A stretch of DNA of 64,000 bases, from positions 1,116,001-1,180,000 of the forward strand of contig OZ253477.1 of assembly GCA_965261775.1 (NCBI GenBank). The letters are read 5' to 3'. Positions within the stretch are counted from its first letter, which is position 1; the number at the start of each line of letters is the position of its first letter. Below are positions 54,915-64,000 of this stretch, piece by piece. Origin of the DNA: G965261775 sp965261775 (lineage in GTDB: Bacteria > Pseudomonadota > Gammaproteobacteria > Eutrophobiales > Eutrophobiaceae). Below the pieces are notes generated by a model. It was not told where the DNA came from. It did no database searches and worked only from the letters and a program-made list of their open reading frames with translations. The translations under genes were made by a program, and so were the position numbers.

Positions 54915-57026
54915 ATGAAATACAGGGTGTCCGATATGTCGAGAACATTACCCCTGTATCTTAAGCGCAAGATCGTCAACATCAACCTGCTGACGCTTTA
55001 CGTTCTGCTATCTCTGGCAACCGCCGTCTATATCTGTTTATTGCACTATACGGGCATTTCAGAATGGGTCGTATTCCTGGGAAAAAATATACCCGTCAAA
55101 AGCCACGACCTGAAAAACGACTATATTATCGCCGTTATCTGGGCCTGGCTACTGTCATTCCTGATTTTATGCTTTCCAATGGGACAGCGATCCTGGAGAA
55201 AAATACTGCTGCTGTTATGGTACGTCAAAATCGGCGTCGTGCTGTTCGCCGGATTGCTGTATGAATATAAATACGCCATTCTTGATATGTACACTTATTT
55301 TTATAACGCTCAGTGGCTTGACAGCATTAATCTGGGTACGGTAAGAGGAACCGAACTCATCCTTTCACTGGTCGCGCTGCATCATGAGGTTTTCCCGATA
55401 TCGTTTCACGGGTTAAAAGTCACGTTTGCTTTCGCCGGTTTCCTGGGATGTTATCTCTTTTACAGAAGTGCAGTTGTGTTCCTGTCTGCGGAAAATATCC
55501 GGTTGCTACTGCTATTCATGCTAATGCCATCGTTGCTGTTCTGGACTGCATTTCCCGGGAAAGACTCGTTAATGGTATTGTTCCTGTCACTTTATGCGTA
55601 TGGCGTTATTAACTGGCTGAAAGGTTACAAGTTACTTTTTCTGTTAATCACATTAACGGGTATCGTTTTATGCGTCCGTATCCGCCCCTGGTTTGAAATG
55701 ATATTGATAATTCCTTTTCTGGGCGTTTTATTCTGTGACCTGTTGGGTTCCATCGGGGCACTGTTCAGGCGTCCCGCCTATAAATATACGGTATTAACCA
55801 TTATCGTGTGTTCCGTGTTTTTGATCACCGCGATAATCATTCATCAATCCGGACTGTTTGATATTGAAAAAATTATACGGACCGCAAATGCGATGAGAAT
55901 CGGGATGTCCAGAGGCGGTTCGATGAATATGTGGGAAAAACCGTTTGAAACTTTCTCTGATCTATTGGCATTTGTGCCTTTCGGCGCATTCGCCTCCCTG
56001 TTCAGACCTCTGCCTTTTGAAGTAATGCATCCTTTCGGCATTTTGAGTGGCATTGAAAACCTGATTCTACTCGCTGTTTTTATTTACAGCCTGTTCAATA
56101 TAAAACTCAGGGCTCTCAAGAATCCGATCTTTCAATGGGTCTGTATTCTCATCCTCTGCTGGCTGGCGGTATATACCTTTATAAGCTATTTTAATTTCGG
56201 GACTGCGGTACGATACAAAACACAAATACTGCCTTTCCTGTTCTTTTTTATGATCATCATCGCACAATATCGAAGTGTCGAGAGTTTATCTTTCTTCGCA
56301 TGGTACCACCATCTGTACAATGTCATCATGGGGAAATCCACCGAAAAATACAGCGGCGTGGGTCAACTCGAAGAGAGTTTGCCCCGCCACGGTGTTAATC
56401 AGTATGAAGACACCCTGGACGCGGAGATAGAACGGGGCATTGCCGGAGTTAAAGCAGCAACAAAGTCTATGGGTGAAAAACTCCCCTTCATCAAACAGAT
56501 AAAGGACTTTTGTGCCGAACAGGCGAGAAAGATACCCATGCCACATTCCCGTATCAAGGCGGATGTCCCCGTGTATCAACGAAATCAGCGTATATCTGGT
56601 ACCGGTCTGGAAGCCGGAGAAGGCGCACATAACCTTTATCATTTGAAATATCATGTTATATGGGTCACAAAATACAGACAGCATATACTAAAGCCACCGC
56701 TCACGAACCATCTTCAAAAAGTATTATTGAAGTCGCTGAAAAAGACCCGGGGGATAAATATTGAGTCTCTCGATTTTGCCGATGACTATGTTTATATGGT
56801 AATCATTATCCCGCCAGAGTATTCAATAGCAAAAATCATGGCCCGATTAAAAAGGCGAACTTCCCGACGCGCAAAAAAAACCTTTTCCTCGCTGAATAAA
56901 ACCTGCCGCAAGGATGAGGATATCTGGTCGCCGGGTTACTTCATCAATAGTACAGGCATTAACAGGAATACCCTCCAAAATTACCTGGAATACCAGGCCC
57001 AAAAGGATTTGAGCAGTGGCGTGTAA
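54915..57026 (+). CDS. Polysaccharide polymerase-like membrane protein fused to a Y1 (IS200-type) transposase domain
   Basis: A continuous 703-codon frame. Residues 1-460 have about ten hydrophobic segments and the FPGKDSL and FRPLPFEV segments seen in membrane proteins of capsule and O-antigen loci. A polar linker (about 470-570) follows. Residues 572-703 align with IS200/IS605-type TnpA: YHVIWVTKYRQHIL, ADDYVYMVIIIPPEYS, IWSPGYFINSTG, NYLEYQ. The two catalytic His of the HUH motif are Tyr here (Y625, Y627), so nuclease activity is unlikely; the nucleophile position (Y690) is kept. A second ATG at 54936 has a better ribosome site (AGGGTG). Confidence 0.8.
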   Translation: MKYRVSDMSRTLPLYLKRKIVNINLLTLYVLLSLATAVYICLLHYTGISEWVVFLGKNIPVKSHDLKNDYIIAVIWAWLLSFLILCFPMGQRSWRKILLLLWYVKIGVVLFAGLLYEYKYAILDMYTYFYNAQWLDSINLGTVRGTELILSLVALHHEVFPISFHGLKVTFAFAGFLGCYLFYRSAVVFLSAENIRLLLLFMLMPSLLFWTAFPGKDSLMVLFLSLYAYGVINWLKGYKLLFLLITLTGIVLCVRIRPWFEMILIIPFLGVLFCDLLGSIGALFRRPAYKYTVLTIIVCSVFLITAIIIHQSGLFDIEKIIRTANAMRIGMSRGGSMNMWEKPFETFSDLLAFVPFGAFASLFRPLPFEVMHPFGILSGIENLILLAVFIYSLFNIKLRALKNPIFQWVCILILCWLAVYTFISYFNFGTAVRYKTQILPFLFFFMIIIAQYRSVESLSFFAWYHHLYNVIMGKSTEKYSGVGQLEESLPRHGVNQYEDTLDAEIERGIAGVKAATKSMGEKLPFIKQIKDFCAEQARKIPMPHSRIKADVPVYQRNQRISGTGLEAGEGAHNLYHLKYHVIWVTKYRQHILKPPLTNHLQKVLLKSLKKTRGINIESLDFADDYVYMVIIIPPEYSIAKIMARLKRRTSRRAKKTFSSLNKTCRKDEDIWSPGYFINSTGINRNTLQNYLEYQAQKDLSSGV

Positions 57027-57053
57027 AATTACGATACTTAAAACATACTGCCA

Positions 57054-57938
57054 ATGAAAAAAATCACCAAAGCCGTTTTCCCCGTGGCGGGGACAGGTAC
57101 ACGCTTTTTGCCTGTGACCAAGACCACTCCCAAGGAAATGCTCCCGATAGTGGACAAACCCCTTATTCAATATGCCGTCGCAGAAGCAGTTGCCGCCGAT
57201 ATAAGAGAGCTCATCTTCATTATCAATCGCGCCAAATGGTCTGTTGTCAATTACTTTAAACGGGACTACAGGCTTGAGGCTGAACTGGAAAAACATCAAA
57301 ACGCCCAGGCGCTTGAAAATATCAGAAATATTCTCCCGGAAGATATCACATCTATCTGTGTCATACAGGAAGAACCGCTGGGGCTGGGTCATGCGGTGTT
57401 ATGCGCCAGACCCGCCGTAAATAATGAACCGTTCGCTGTACTTCTCCCGGATGATTTAATTGACGACGGCGATCGGGGCGCCACCCGACAACTGCTTGAC
57501 AATTATCACGAACGTGGAAAGAGCATTATCGCGGTGGAAAACGTCGCGAAAGAAAACATCTCCAAATACGGTATTGTGGACACAACGACAACCGATGACG
57601 CTTCCCTGCATAAAATAAAACGCATCATTGAAAAGCCCGACCCTGAAAAAGCCCCTTCGACACTGGGCGTTGTCGGTAGATATATCTTCAACCCCGAAAT
57701 ATTCGACTGCCTTGAAAACACCCCGAGAGGTATCAATAACGAGATTCAACTGACCGACGCGATCAGGAAATTACTCAATACAGAATCGGTCTATGCCCGT
57801 GAATTTCAGGGCAGACGATACGATTGCGGTTCAAAATCAGGTTATCTGCAGGCTTCCATAGACTACGCCTTGAAAGACAATGAAATGAATACCGCGTTGC
57901 GGCGGCATTTGGCCACGTTATACCCCATATTACAATAA
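57054..57938 (+). CDS. galU: UTP-glucose-1-phosphate uridylyltransferase
   Basis: A 294-residue enzyme that makes UDP-glucose. N-terminal nucleotide-binding GTGTRFLPVTKTTPKEMLP and IDKPLIQYAV-type block, then EEPLGLGHAV, LPDDLIDD, and EFQGRRYDCGSKSGYLQA. Length matches E. coli (302). It feeds the glycan locus and is 27 bases after the fusion gene. Confidence 0.95.
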   Translation: MKKITKAVFPVAGTGTRFLPVTKTTPKEMLPIVDKPLIQYAVAEAVAADIRELIFIINRAKWSVVNYFKRDYRLEAELEKHQNAQALENIRNILPEDITSICVIQEEPLGLGHAVLCARPAVNNEPFAVLLPDDLIDDGDRGATRQLLDNYHERGKSIIAVENVAKENISKYGIVDTTTTDDASLHKIKRIIEKPDPEKAPSTLGVVGRYIFNPEIFDCLENTPRGINNEIQLTDAIRKLLNTESVYAREFQGRRYDCGSKSGYLQASIDYALKDNEMNTALRRHLATLYPILQ

Positions 57939-58328
57939 TGCCATTAACCCTGGGGATAGTGCTGCTACAGGCTAAAGGACAGATACAATACACCAGCCAG
58001 ACGGATAACAAGCATTGCCTGATACGGGAAATACCTCCGCTGAAATATTACCGTTCCTGTGCTTTCAGCGCTATCTCGTCATACAAAATCTGATACGACG
58101 AGGCGCATTTCTTGATACCTGTAAAGGCCCGGTTGCAATGATTCGGCGTCATTCTGCACAGCAGTGCAGGCGGATGCTTCAGGCCTGGCGATCTCCGGAA
58201 TCGCCACCGCCGGCGGACGACAGCTTCCAGTATCGTCTACGAAAAACGTTTTTCCCATAACAGAAAGACATTGGCGGCATTGTCTGCCGAACAGATAAAA
58301 GGAGGGGAAAGGCACAAAGTCCTGAATA
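57939..58328. other. Intergenic gap galU to convergent transferase
   Basis: 390 bases. An open frame on the minus strand (58079-58387) overlaps the next gene's end and its translation resembles nothing known. No terminator hairpin is clear. It may hold the decayed end of a lost gene. Confidence 0.4.
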
Positions 58329-59138
58329 TCAATGCCGGAGGCGCAGGCTATTCTGTCGCGGACTGTAAAATCGCCTGATCCGCCCAATGATATGCGACTG
58401 TATTTTGCGGTATGCCCCTAAAAAACGATAGTACCGATTCCACAACCATCCCAACCTGCCTGCACACCGACGCAATATGTGCCTTGCCATGGAGCAGGGC
58501 AAGCCATGCTCATCAAAAACCTCACCGACAAAATGCAGCCCTTCGCGCCGGGTCGGAAAATCCCGCGCACCCCTTTCATATTTGCAGAAACTGGCATGGA
58601 CGCAGACATCCTGCCGTATCAGCGGATATAACCGGTCGCCCAGAACGTGCTGATCAACCCCGTACTTCGGCTGATAGGGTTTCCCGTCAAGCAGATTGAT
58701 GATATCAATATGATGCCGGCGGAAGGCATCAACTCTGGCGCCCCACATGCCGCCTAATATTTCGCAGTGATGCCCGGGATGATCGCGCATGATATGGAAC
58801 CCCTTACCTGAATCCAGCCATTCCCCAACCGCCGCCACTTCACGATTAGACAGGCGAGAATCTGCATCGCGACAAAGCGCCAGTTCCACCTCGGGGTCGG
58901 CAAATACGCGAAAACGCCACAACATGGCAAGCGCATTTTCAACCTCGCCAACCCGAACCACTTCGGCGCCATGGGAGACAAGTTGCCTGATGATCTCACC
59001 CGGCACGCTTTTGCCAATATAAAAACGGGCAACCCAGCCGGGATAATAATGTCCGACACGCCGTGCGTTGCATACCGCCCCGTCAAGATACTTGAGATGC
59101 GTTCCATATAAGGAGTAGGACAATACCCGTTTGAGCAT
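58329..59138 (-). CDS. Putative glycosyltransferase
   Basis: A 269-residue protein from the ATG at 59138. It opens RVLSYSLYGTHLKYLDGAVCNARRV, with an acidic LCRDADSRLSNREVAAV motif (likely the metal/donor site) and GKGFHIMRDHPGH, a layout seen in uncharacterised transferases of O-antigen loci. It is divergent from the next gene with 27 bases between starts. Confidence 0.75.
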   Translation of the reverse strand: MLKRVLSYSLYGTHLKYLDGAVCNARRVGHYYPGWVARFYIGKSVPGEIIRQLVSHGAEVVRVGEVENALAMLWRFRVFADPEVELALCRDADSRLSNREVAAVGEWLDSGKGFHIMRDHPGHHCEILGGMWGARVDAFRRHHIDIINLLDGKPYQPKYGVDQHVLGDRLYPLIRQDVCVHASFCKYERGARDFPTRREGLHFVGEVFDEHGLPCSMARHILRRCAGRLGWLWNRYYRFLGAYRKIQSHIIGRIRRFYSPRQNSLRLRH

Positions 59139-59165
59139 TCTGGAATTCTCCGGTAAAATTAACGC

Positions 59166-60116
59166 ATGACGAAAGCGGGCATTTATATCGTAACACCTTG
59201 CCGAAATGCCGCAAAAACAATTAACGAGACTATTGCGAGCGTCGTGTCGCAAACGGGTGATTTTATCTCATATTACCATGTACAGGATGGCGCTTCCACC
59301 GACGGTACCGTGGCCATCCTGAAGCAATGGCAACAAAAACTGAAGGGCGGCCCGGGCAACGTTATTTTTTCATGGCGAAGCGCACCGGACAAGGGTATGT
59401 ACGATGCTATCGACAAGGCTCTGAAGATTATCAGGCCGCCCGCCAATGCCTTTACCGGATGGATTAACGCCGATGATATTTTCTATCCGGATGCCTTCCG
59501 GTTTCTGGCAGAGATTACGCCAATGGGAGGGGTGGAATGGGTCACGGGATATCCTCTCATGGTGGATGAAAAGCGCCGTGTATTGCGCCATAACAGACAT
59601 AAACTTTATTCAAGGGAGACTCTGCGGCGCGGTTTTCATGACGGGAGATACATCCCTTTTGTACAGCAGGAAGGCACCTTCTTCAGAAAGCGACTCTGGG
59701 ATGCTGCCGGGGGTATTGACGAGACCACTCGAAACATGCGCGGGAGCGGCGATTGGGTATTGTGGCGGCGATTTGCCGAACACACCGAATTAACCCATGC
59801 GCCGTTACAACTGGCCAGCTTTTGCAGACGGAAAGGTCAGTCTACCGAAAACATGGCGGATTATTATGCGGAGATAGACCCGCTCTTTTCCATTGAAGAG
59901 CGGAGAAAACAGGCCGGGCAATTGCTCATAAGACCATGGCGGTTATGCAGAGGACAGTATCTGGAGCAAAAATCCGGACACTGGCGGCTCAGGCGCGGAT
60001 GGCTTGGTTATGCGCTGTACCTGTACACGCTGTTGACGTATTACCCGTGGCTGCACGACCTGCTGATGCGCGTAAAAGAGTCCGGTCCCCTTCTCCGGGA
60101 AAAAACGCGGATATGA
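59166..60116 (+). CDS. Family 2 glycosyltransferase
   Basis: A 316-residue GT-A enzyme: YIVTPCRNAAKTINETIASV, YHVQDGASTDGT, WINADDIFYPDA and later RGSGDWVLWRRF. The C-terminus is basic and may touch the membrane. It adds one sugar of the repeat unit; which sugar is unknown. Confidence 0.88.
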   Translation: MTKAGIYIVTPCRNAAKTINETIASVVSQTGDFISYYHVQDGASTDGTVAILKQWQQKLKGGPGNVIFSWRSAPDKGMYDAIDKALKIIRPPANAFTGWINADDIFYPDAFRFLAEITPMGGVEWVTGYPLMVDEKRRVLRHNRHKLYSRETLRRGFHDGRYIPFVQQEGTFFRKRLWDAAGGIDETTRNMRGSGDWVLWRRFAEHTELTHAPLQLASFCRRKGQSTENMADYYAEIDPLFSIEERRKQAGQLLIRPWRLCRGQYLEQKSGHWRLRRGWLGYALYLYTLLTYYPWLHDLLMRVKESGPLLREKTRI

Positions 60117-60200
60117 TCTTTCCACCCGGGCCGGCGACACGGCAATATGTCTTTTTTTATCCCGTATGCGCCCCGACAAGCAATACAACGGAGGCTGACA

Positions 60201-60974
60201 ATGGCTGATCGCTGTCTGATTTCCATCATTACCGTTTGCCTGAACAGCGAAAAAACGATCACCAACACCATTCAGTCTGTCCTGGACCAAAACATCAGTG
60301 ATTATGAATATATTATCATCGATGGAAAATCCACGGATAAAACCATCAATATTATAGAATCGTATCGTCGCCATTTCGGCAACAAACTTACCCTGATCAG
60401 CGAACCGGACCGGGGACTTTACAATGCCATGAATAAAGGCGCGAAACTTGCCAGAGGCCGATATTTGGCTTTCCTGAACAGCGACGATAGCTACGAATAC
60501 GGCGCCTTAAAAAAAATCGAGAAACAATTAGACGATCAGGCCGATATCTATTATGGCAATGTAAACGCCATTGCTGGAAATAAAAAAATAAACGTTGTCT
60601 GCAAAGGCCCCCGGCACTTAAAAAGAACCATGTCAATGCATCATGGCAGTACCCTGATTAAAAGAGCGGTATTTTTCAAATTGCGTGGCTATAATGAAAA
60701 TTATACCTTGAGCGCCGATTATGACTTTTTTCTGAGGGCCTATTTATCCGGGATACCGTTCCGGAGATTGAACAAAACATTGGCGAATTATTATCTTTTT
60801 GGAAAATCCTATCTCAATAAAGAAATTGCCCTGAAAGAAAATTTTCAAATACGAAAACAGTTTTGCAATAATCATCTTGTTCTGCTTTATTATTATTGCA
60901 GGGAAAAATATATTTCAAGTATGCGCCTTGAAATATTTCTTTTTACCCGTCTTAAACCGGGGCAGCATGATTAA
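60201..60974 (+). CDS. Family 2 glycosyltransferase
   Basis: A 257-residue GT-A enzyme from the ATG at 60201, with GGAGG nearby upstream; the open frame starting at 60147 is longer but not conserved. ISIITVCLNSEKTITNTI, IIIDGKSTDKTI, GLYNAMNKG, LNSDDSY and the SADYDFFLR block are present. It is close to WcaA/Epsilon-type colanic and capsule transferases. Confidence 0.88.
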   Translation: MADRCLISIITVCLNSEKTITNTIQSVLDQNISDYEYIIIDGKSTDKTINIIESYRRHFGNKLTLISEPDRGLYNAMNKGAKLARGRYLAFLNSDDSYEYGALKKIEKQLDDQADIYYGNVNAIAGNKKINVVCKGPRHLKRTMSMHHGSTLIKRAVFFKLRGYNENYTLSADYDFFLRAYLSGIPFRRLNKTLANYYLFGKSYLNKEIALKENFQIRKQFCNNHLVLLYYYCREKYISSMRLEIFLFTRLKPGQHD

Positions 60975-61016
60975 CTCAGCGCGGTAAAAGGAGACAGGTT
61001 TCCTGTGAATGACACG

Positions 61017-62816
61017 CTATTTAACATATTCCGGAATAATTTCCGCCGGATCGCCCGTTTCCCGCAAGCACCCATCGTCTATCCAGAAAATTTTATCACA
61101 GCCCCGAACGGTGGAGAGCCGGTGAGCAATCAAGACCAGTGTCACCCTGTTTCGCAACGATAAAATCGTTTGCTGTATCGCTTCTTCTGAATGCTTGTCA
61201 AGATTGCTGGTAGCCTCGTCAAAAATCAATATCTCCGGTTCCCGGTAAAGGGCACGGGCAATCGAAATACGTTGCGCCTGCCCTCCGGACAGGCGTACGC
61301 CGCGCTCACCTATCCAGGTATCAATACCCTGCTCAAGTTCATCAAGAAAATCAATTGAAGCCTGTTTGCAACAGGCATGGACACGGTCCCGATCGGGGTT
61401 TTCGCCAAAATCACCGAACGCGATATTGTCTGCGACCGTGGCGTCAAGCAGATAGGGTGACTGCGGCACATATCCGAGCTTGTGGCGCCAGGCCGCCATA
61501 GTCTCCGGCCGCAACACGTCCCCGTCTATCAACACCTTGCCACATACAGGCGCATAGAGCCCGGTAAGCAACCCTATCAGAGTGCTCTTTCCCGCCCCGG
61601 ATTTGCCGATAAAACCGACTATTTGGCCTTTCTCAAAAGACAGGGAAACCGCTTTGACAGCGGGCGTATCCTTGCCCGGATAGGAGTATGAAACATTATC
61701 AAACGCCACTGAATGATTGAACGTGACAGGTAGCGAAACAGGCGGCAACGCCCTCGCTTCCTGTGGGGTTATTCTGGACAGTATTTTCTCCACATAGGGC
61801 ACTCTCTTCTGTGCTTCGCCAAATGCCGTTCCCGCTTTTTGAAACGCCGGTAATATACGCCAGGAAATACCCGCCAGCAGAGACAGGGACAATATAATTT
61901 CCGCCAGGGAATAGCCGATAGTGATGAGCAAAAAATGAGAAAACAACAGCATGAACATACCGCACATTTCCAGTAAAAGACTCGGCGAGTGCCCCAGAAT
62001 GTCAAGGATAGCCACTGATTTGGCCCGCCGCCGGTAACAGTCATTGAAGGTATTGACAAAGGCCTCTTGCTGCTGATAGACATGCACCTCGCGCATGCCC
62101 TGGAAGGTGGCAAGGGATAAATTATTGGCGGCGATTTCCACATCGCGGACAAAGCGGCTCCTTGCTATTATCCTTTTGTGTATAACCTTCAGAAACAGGA
62201 CGAAAAATATACCGGTGGATAAAAACACAACGACTGACGAAACCGGCACGAGGATGAAAGAAACCAGCAACAGTATGCCGATAATAAACAGATTGCTGGT
62301 GAATCGCATACTCTCTATGAAAAATTCCCCGACCATCGTGCGCCAGCCAAATTCGGTCTGTAAGCGTGCCGTATTCTCGAACAGAAACCAGACATAAGGT
62401 CGTCTCATTACATCCGTAAAGAACGTCGTCGCCAGTTCGTATGACATCTTTTCGGCAACCAGACGACCTAACCCTATCGTTAAAAACATGGTGCTATTCT
62501 TTAGCACCACGGCAACCACAATCAATATCAGAAAAAACGTGATCAGGTATTGTCTGTTATTCAAAACGAGCCGGACAAACTCATATTGCCCGGCAAGATG
62601 GACAAACAGCGGTTGCCGGAGGATTTGCTCCGGACTGGAGAGCATGAGACAAAACAAGGAAATGGAACCGGCTGCGGCCGTCTCCATAACCGTCAAAATC
62701 ATAACGGATACCACCCAGGCAAAAAGGCCATAACGCGTTTTGGGCGACAGCAGGCGATATACTCTGCCTAAGGGGAGATGCAATACCTTGAACCAGTTCT
62801 TGAATATCTTCAACAT
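61017..62816 (-). CDS. ABC transporter, flippase-like (membrane + ATPase)
   Basis: A 599-residue half-transporter with an N-terminal six-helix membrane domain and a C-terminal ATPase: Walker A GKSGAGKST near residue 405, signature LSGGQAQR, Walker B ILIFDEATS. Similar proteins (PglK/MsbA type) flip lipid-linked oligosaccharides. In this locus it most likely exports the undecaprenyl-linked unit; a Wzx-type flippase is not seen. Confidence 0.88.
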   Translation of the reverse strand: MLKIFKNWFKVLHLPLGRVYRLLSPKTRYGLFAWVVSVMILTVMETAAAGSISLFCLMLSSPEQILRQPLFVHLAGQYEFVRLVLNNRQYLITFFLILIVVAVVLKNSTMFLTIGLGRLVAEKMSYELATTFFTDVMRRPYVWFLFENTARLQTEFGWRTMVGEFFIESMRFTSNLFIIGILLLVSFILVPVSSVVVFLSTGIFFVLFLKVIHKRIIARSRFVRDVEIAANNLSLATFQGMREVHVYQQQEAFVNTFNDCYRRRAKSVAILDILGHSPSLLLEMCGMFMLLFSHFLLITIGYSLAEIILSLSLLAGISWRILPAFQKAGTAFGEAQKRVPYVEKILSRITPQEARALPPVSLPVTFNHSVAFDNVSYSYPGKDTPAVKAVSLSFEKGQIVGFIGKSGAGKSTLIGLLTGLYAPVCGKVLIDGDVLRPETMAAWRHKLGYVPQSPYLLDATVADNIAFGDFGENPDRDRVHACCKQASIDFLDELEQGIDTWIGERGVRLSGGQAQRISIARALYREPEILIFDEATSNLDKHSEEAIQQTILSLRNRVTLVLIAHRLSTVRGCDKIFWIDDGCLRETGDPAEIIPEYVK

Positions 62817-62939
62817 GAGAGATATTTTTTTATCGCGCCGGTGGCATCATGGCGGGGTTCATGTCAAGCCGATGAACCCGTCTTTTTTCAATCCGGCAAT
62901 GTGCCCTGGCGATAAACATAATCAACGAAATATACTCTC

Positions 62940-63905
62940 TCACCGCCCTGAAGACTGCGCCCAATGGCGGTATCTGTGTTTTATCCTGATACACCATCCA
63001 TACATGAATGGCGGTACAATGTACAACAGTACGCCGGCAAATCCACGGACCGGAAAAAGCAACAGCCCTTTATTAAATTGTTGCCAAAAAAGGCGATCAT
63101 TTCTGCTCATGCGTAAATTAATCGTGTGCAGGACATACTTTCTGAAAATATAATCCCGCGCGGGCCTGGAAAGGTGTTTCCTGTTTTCAGGCCGCGCAAA
63201 ATACTCTATCGGGAGAAATACCTCACCACGCCGGGTTCTACGCTCCCTGTCAATCCGTATCTCTGCGGTGACCGTGTTCTCGTATACGAATCGACCCTGC
63301 AAGCCCAGCATGATCCAGACCTGCATTTCTGCGAAAGTGCCTGCAGAATGAATCTCCGCGAACCCCCCTATATGTTCCAGCGCGGTCTTTTTGATAACTG
63401 CCTTGGAACTGTTGACGGGCTCACCGTTTTTTCTTGTGCATTCGCAAAAATCGGTCACATATCCACGGAAGTCCCTGTCCATGGCATGGACATGTTCATA
63501 ATATTGACCCTCAGCAGTACGCACGATGTGATTGAAACTGTAGAAGGTTCCCTCGGGAAAATCCTGTATGAGCCGCAAGGCCTTTTCAATATGGTCGGGC
63601 CGCCAGAGATCATCCGCATCCAGCCCTGCAATGTACTCTCCACGAGATGCTTTTATACCGGTGTTTCTGGTAATGAGAGCACCGCTATTTCGGGGATGTC
63701 TTATAAACTGCGTGGCACACGACGCCTTTTTCAGCATCGCTGCCGCGATACGATCACCGCCATCGTCCGAAGCATCATCGACAATGATGATCTCGTAAGG
63801 AAGCACGGTCTGGGCCAATACGGAAGCCAGTGTCGCCTCAATGTACTCGCCTTTGTTGTATAAGGGGATAACTACAGAAATGCCGGGGGTATCATTCAAA
63901 TGCAT
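62940..63905 (-). CDS. Family 2 glycosyltransferase with C-terminal membrane segment
   Basis: A 321-residue enzyme from the ATG at 63905 (TTG at 63914 is the alternative). GISVVIPLYNKGEYIEATLASV, IIVDDASDDGG, LDADDLW and a C-terminal hydrophobic stretch (LFPVRGFAGVLLYIVPPFMY). Probably anchored at the inner face of the membrane. The sugar is unknown. Confidence 0.87.
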   Translation of the reverse strand: MHLNDTPGISVVIPLYNKGEYIEATLASVLAQTVLPYEIIIVDDASDDGGDRIAAAMLKKASCATQFIRHPRNSGALITRNTGIKASRGEYIAGLDADDLWRPDHIEKALRLIQDFPEGTFYSFNHIVRTAEGQYYEHVHAMDRDFRGYVTDFCECTRKNGEPVNSSKAVIKKTALEHIGGFAEIHSAGTFAEMQVWIMLGLQGRFVYENTVTAEIRIDRERRTRRGEVFLPIEYFARPENRKHLSRPARDYIFRKYVLHTINLRMSRNDRLFWQQFNKGLLLFPVRGFAGVLLYIVPPFMYGWCIRIKHRYRHWAQSSGR

Positions 63906-64000
63906 TTGTGACAATAAAACCGATAGTGTGTTTTCGGGGACGGAAAGTAATCTATTTTTTCTGCCCTACAGGATATGCAGTGCCTGGCCGGTTATCGGGT

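Noticed and set aside
58079..58387. A 102-codon minus-strand frame after galU
   Set aside because: It overlaps the next transferase's 3' end, has unusual Cys/Pro/Arg composition and no clear start signal.

Overview
The window is a chromosomal segment of a gammaproteobacterium. Several blocks have the gene order known from that class: trxB/ftsK-lolA; gloB-methyltransferase-rnhA-dnaQ with mltD; isoaspartyl methyltransferase-rhodanese-tolC; rnr-rlmB-rpsF-rpsR-rplI-dnaB-alr-radA; and thrS-infC-rpmI-rplT-pheS-pheT-ihfA-merR-tRNA-Pro. The sequence cannot fix a genus. Orphan glycosyltransferases, a soluble cytochrome c', a cytochrome b561-like protein and a family of secreted paralogs suggest a free-living or host-associated lineage outside the enterics.

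Layout. 0.1-7.7 kb: a glycosyltransferase, lolA-ftsK and trxB, interleaved with four members of a paralogous secreted-protein family (P1-P4, one broken) and the dispersed repeats around them. 7.9-14.5 kb: dnaQ, rnhA, a SAM methyltransferase, gloB, mltD and an Aas-type acyltransferase/acyl-ACP synthetase. 14.9-20.4 kb: apt, an isochorismatase-fold hydrolase, tolC, a rhodanese, a Pcm-like methyltransferase and thiC. 20.5-31.1 kb: radA, alr, dnaB, the S6-S18-L9 operon with a DUF2232-type membrane protein, an O-fucosyltransferase-like gene, rlmB, rnr and tRNA-Leu. 31.1-33.4 kb: an unrecognised membrane protein beside tRNA-Leu, and a fifth paralog (P5). 33.9-44.1 kb: glmS, a Sel1 lipoprotein, tRNA-Pro, and the ihfA/pheST/rplT/rpmI/infC/thrS translation block ending at tRNA-Val. 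44.3-49 kb: a b-type cytochrome, three glycosyltransferase genes (one split by an in-frame amber codon) and cytochrome c'. 49-53.6 kb: uvrB, an aspartate-type aminotransferase, tRNA-Asn and a transglutaminase-fold protein with a frameshifted end. 53.8-63.9 kb: a surface-polysaccharide locus with a WecA-like initiating transferase, a polymerase-like membrane protein fused to an IS200-type transposase domain, galU, four glycosyltransferases and an ABC flippase-like transporter.

Most of the window is housekeeping: translation, replication and repair, cell-envelope maintenance and cofactor synthesis. The last 10 kb looks like one assembly line for a lipid-linked glycan: initiation on undecaprenyl phosphate, UDP-glucose supply, sugar addition, export and polymerisation. 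Two things stand out. The first is the paralog family, where the promoter, leader, Tat-like signal and short C-terminal motif are shared, the rest of the mature domain diverges, and terminator-like repeats accompany copies. The second is the reading-frame fusion of a polysaccharide membrane protein to a Y1 transposase domain whose two catalytic histidines are both tyrosine.
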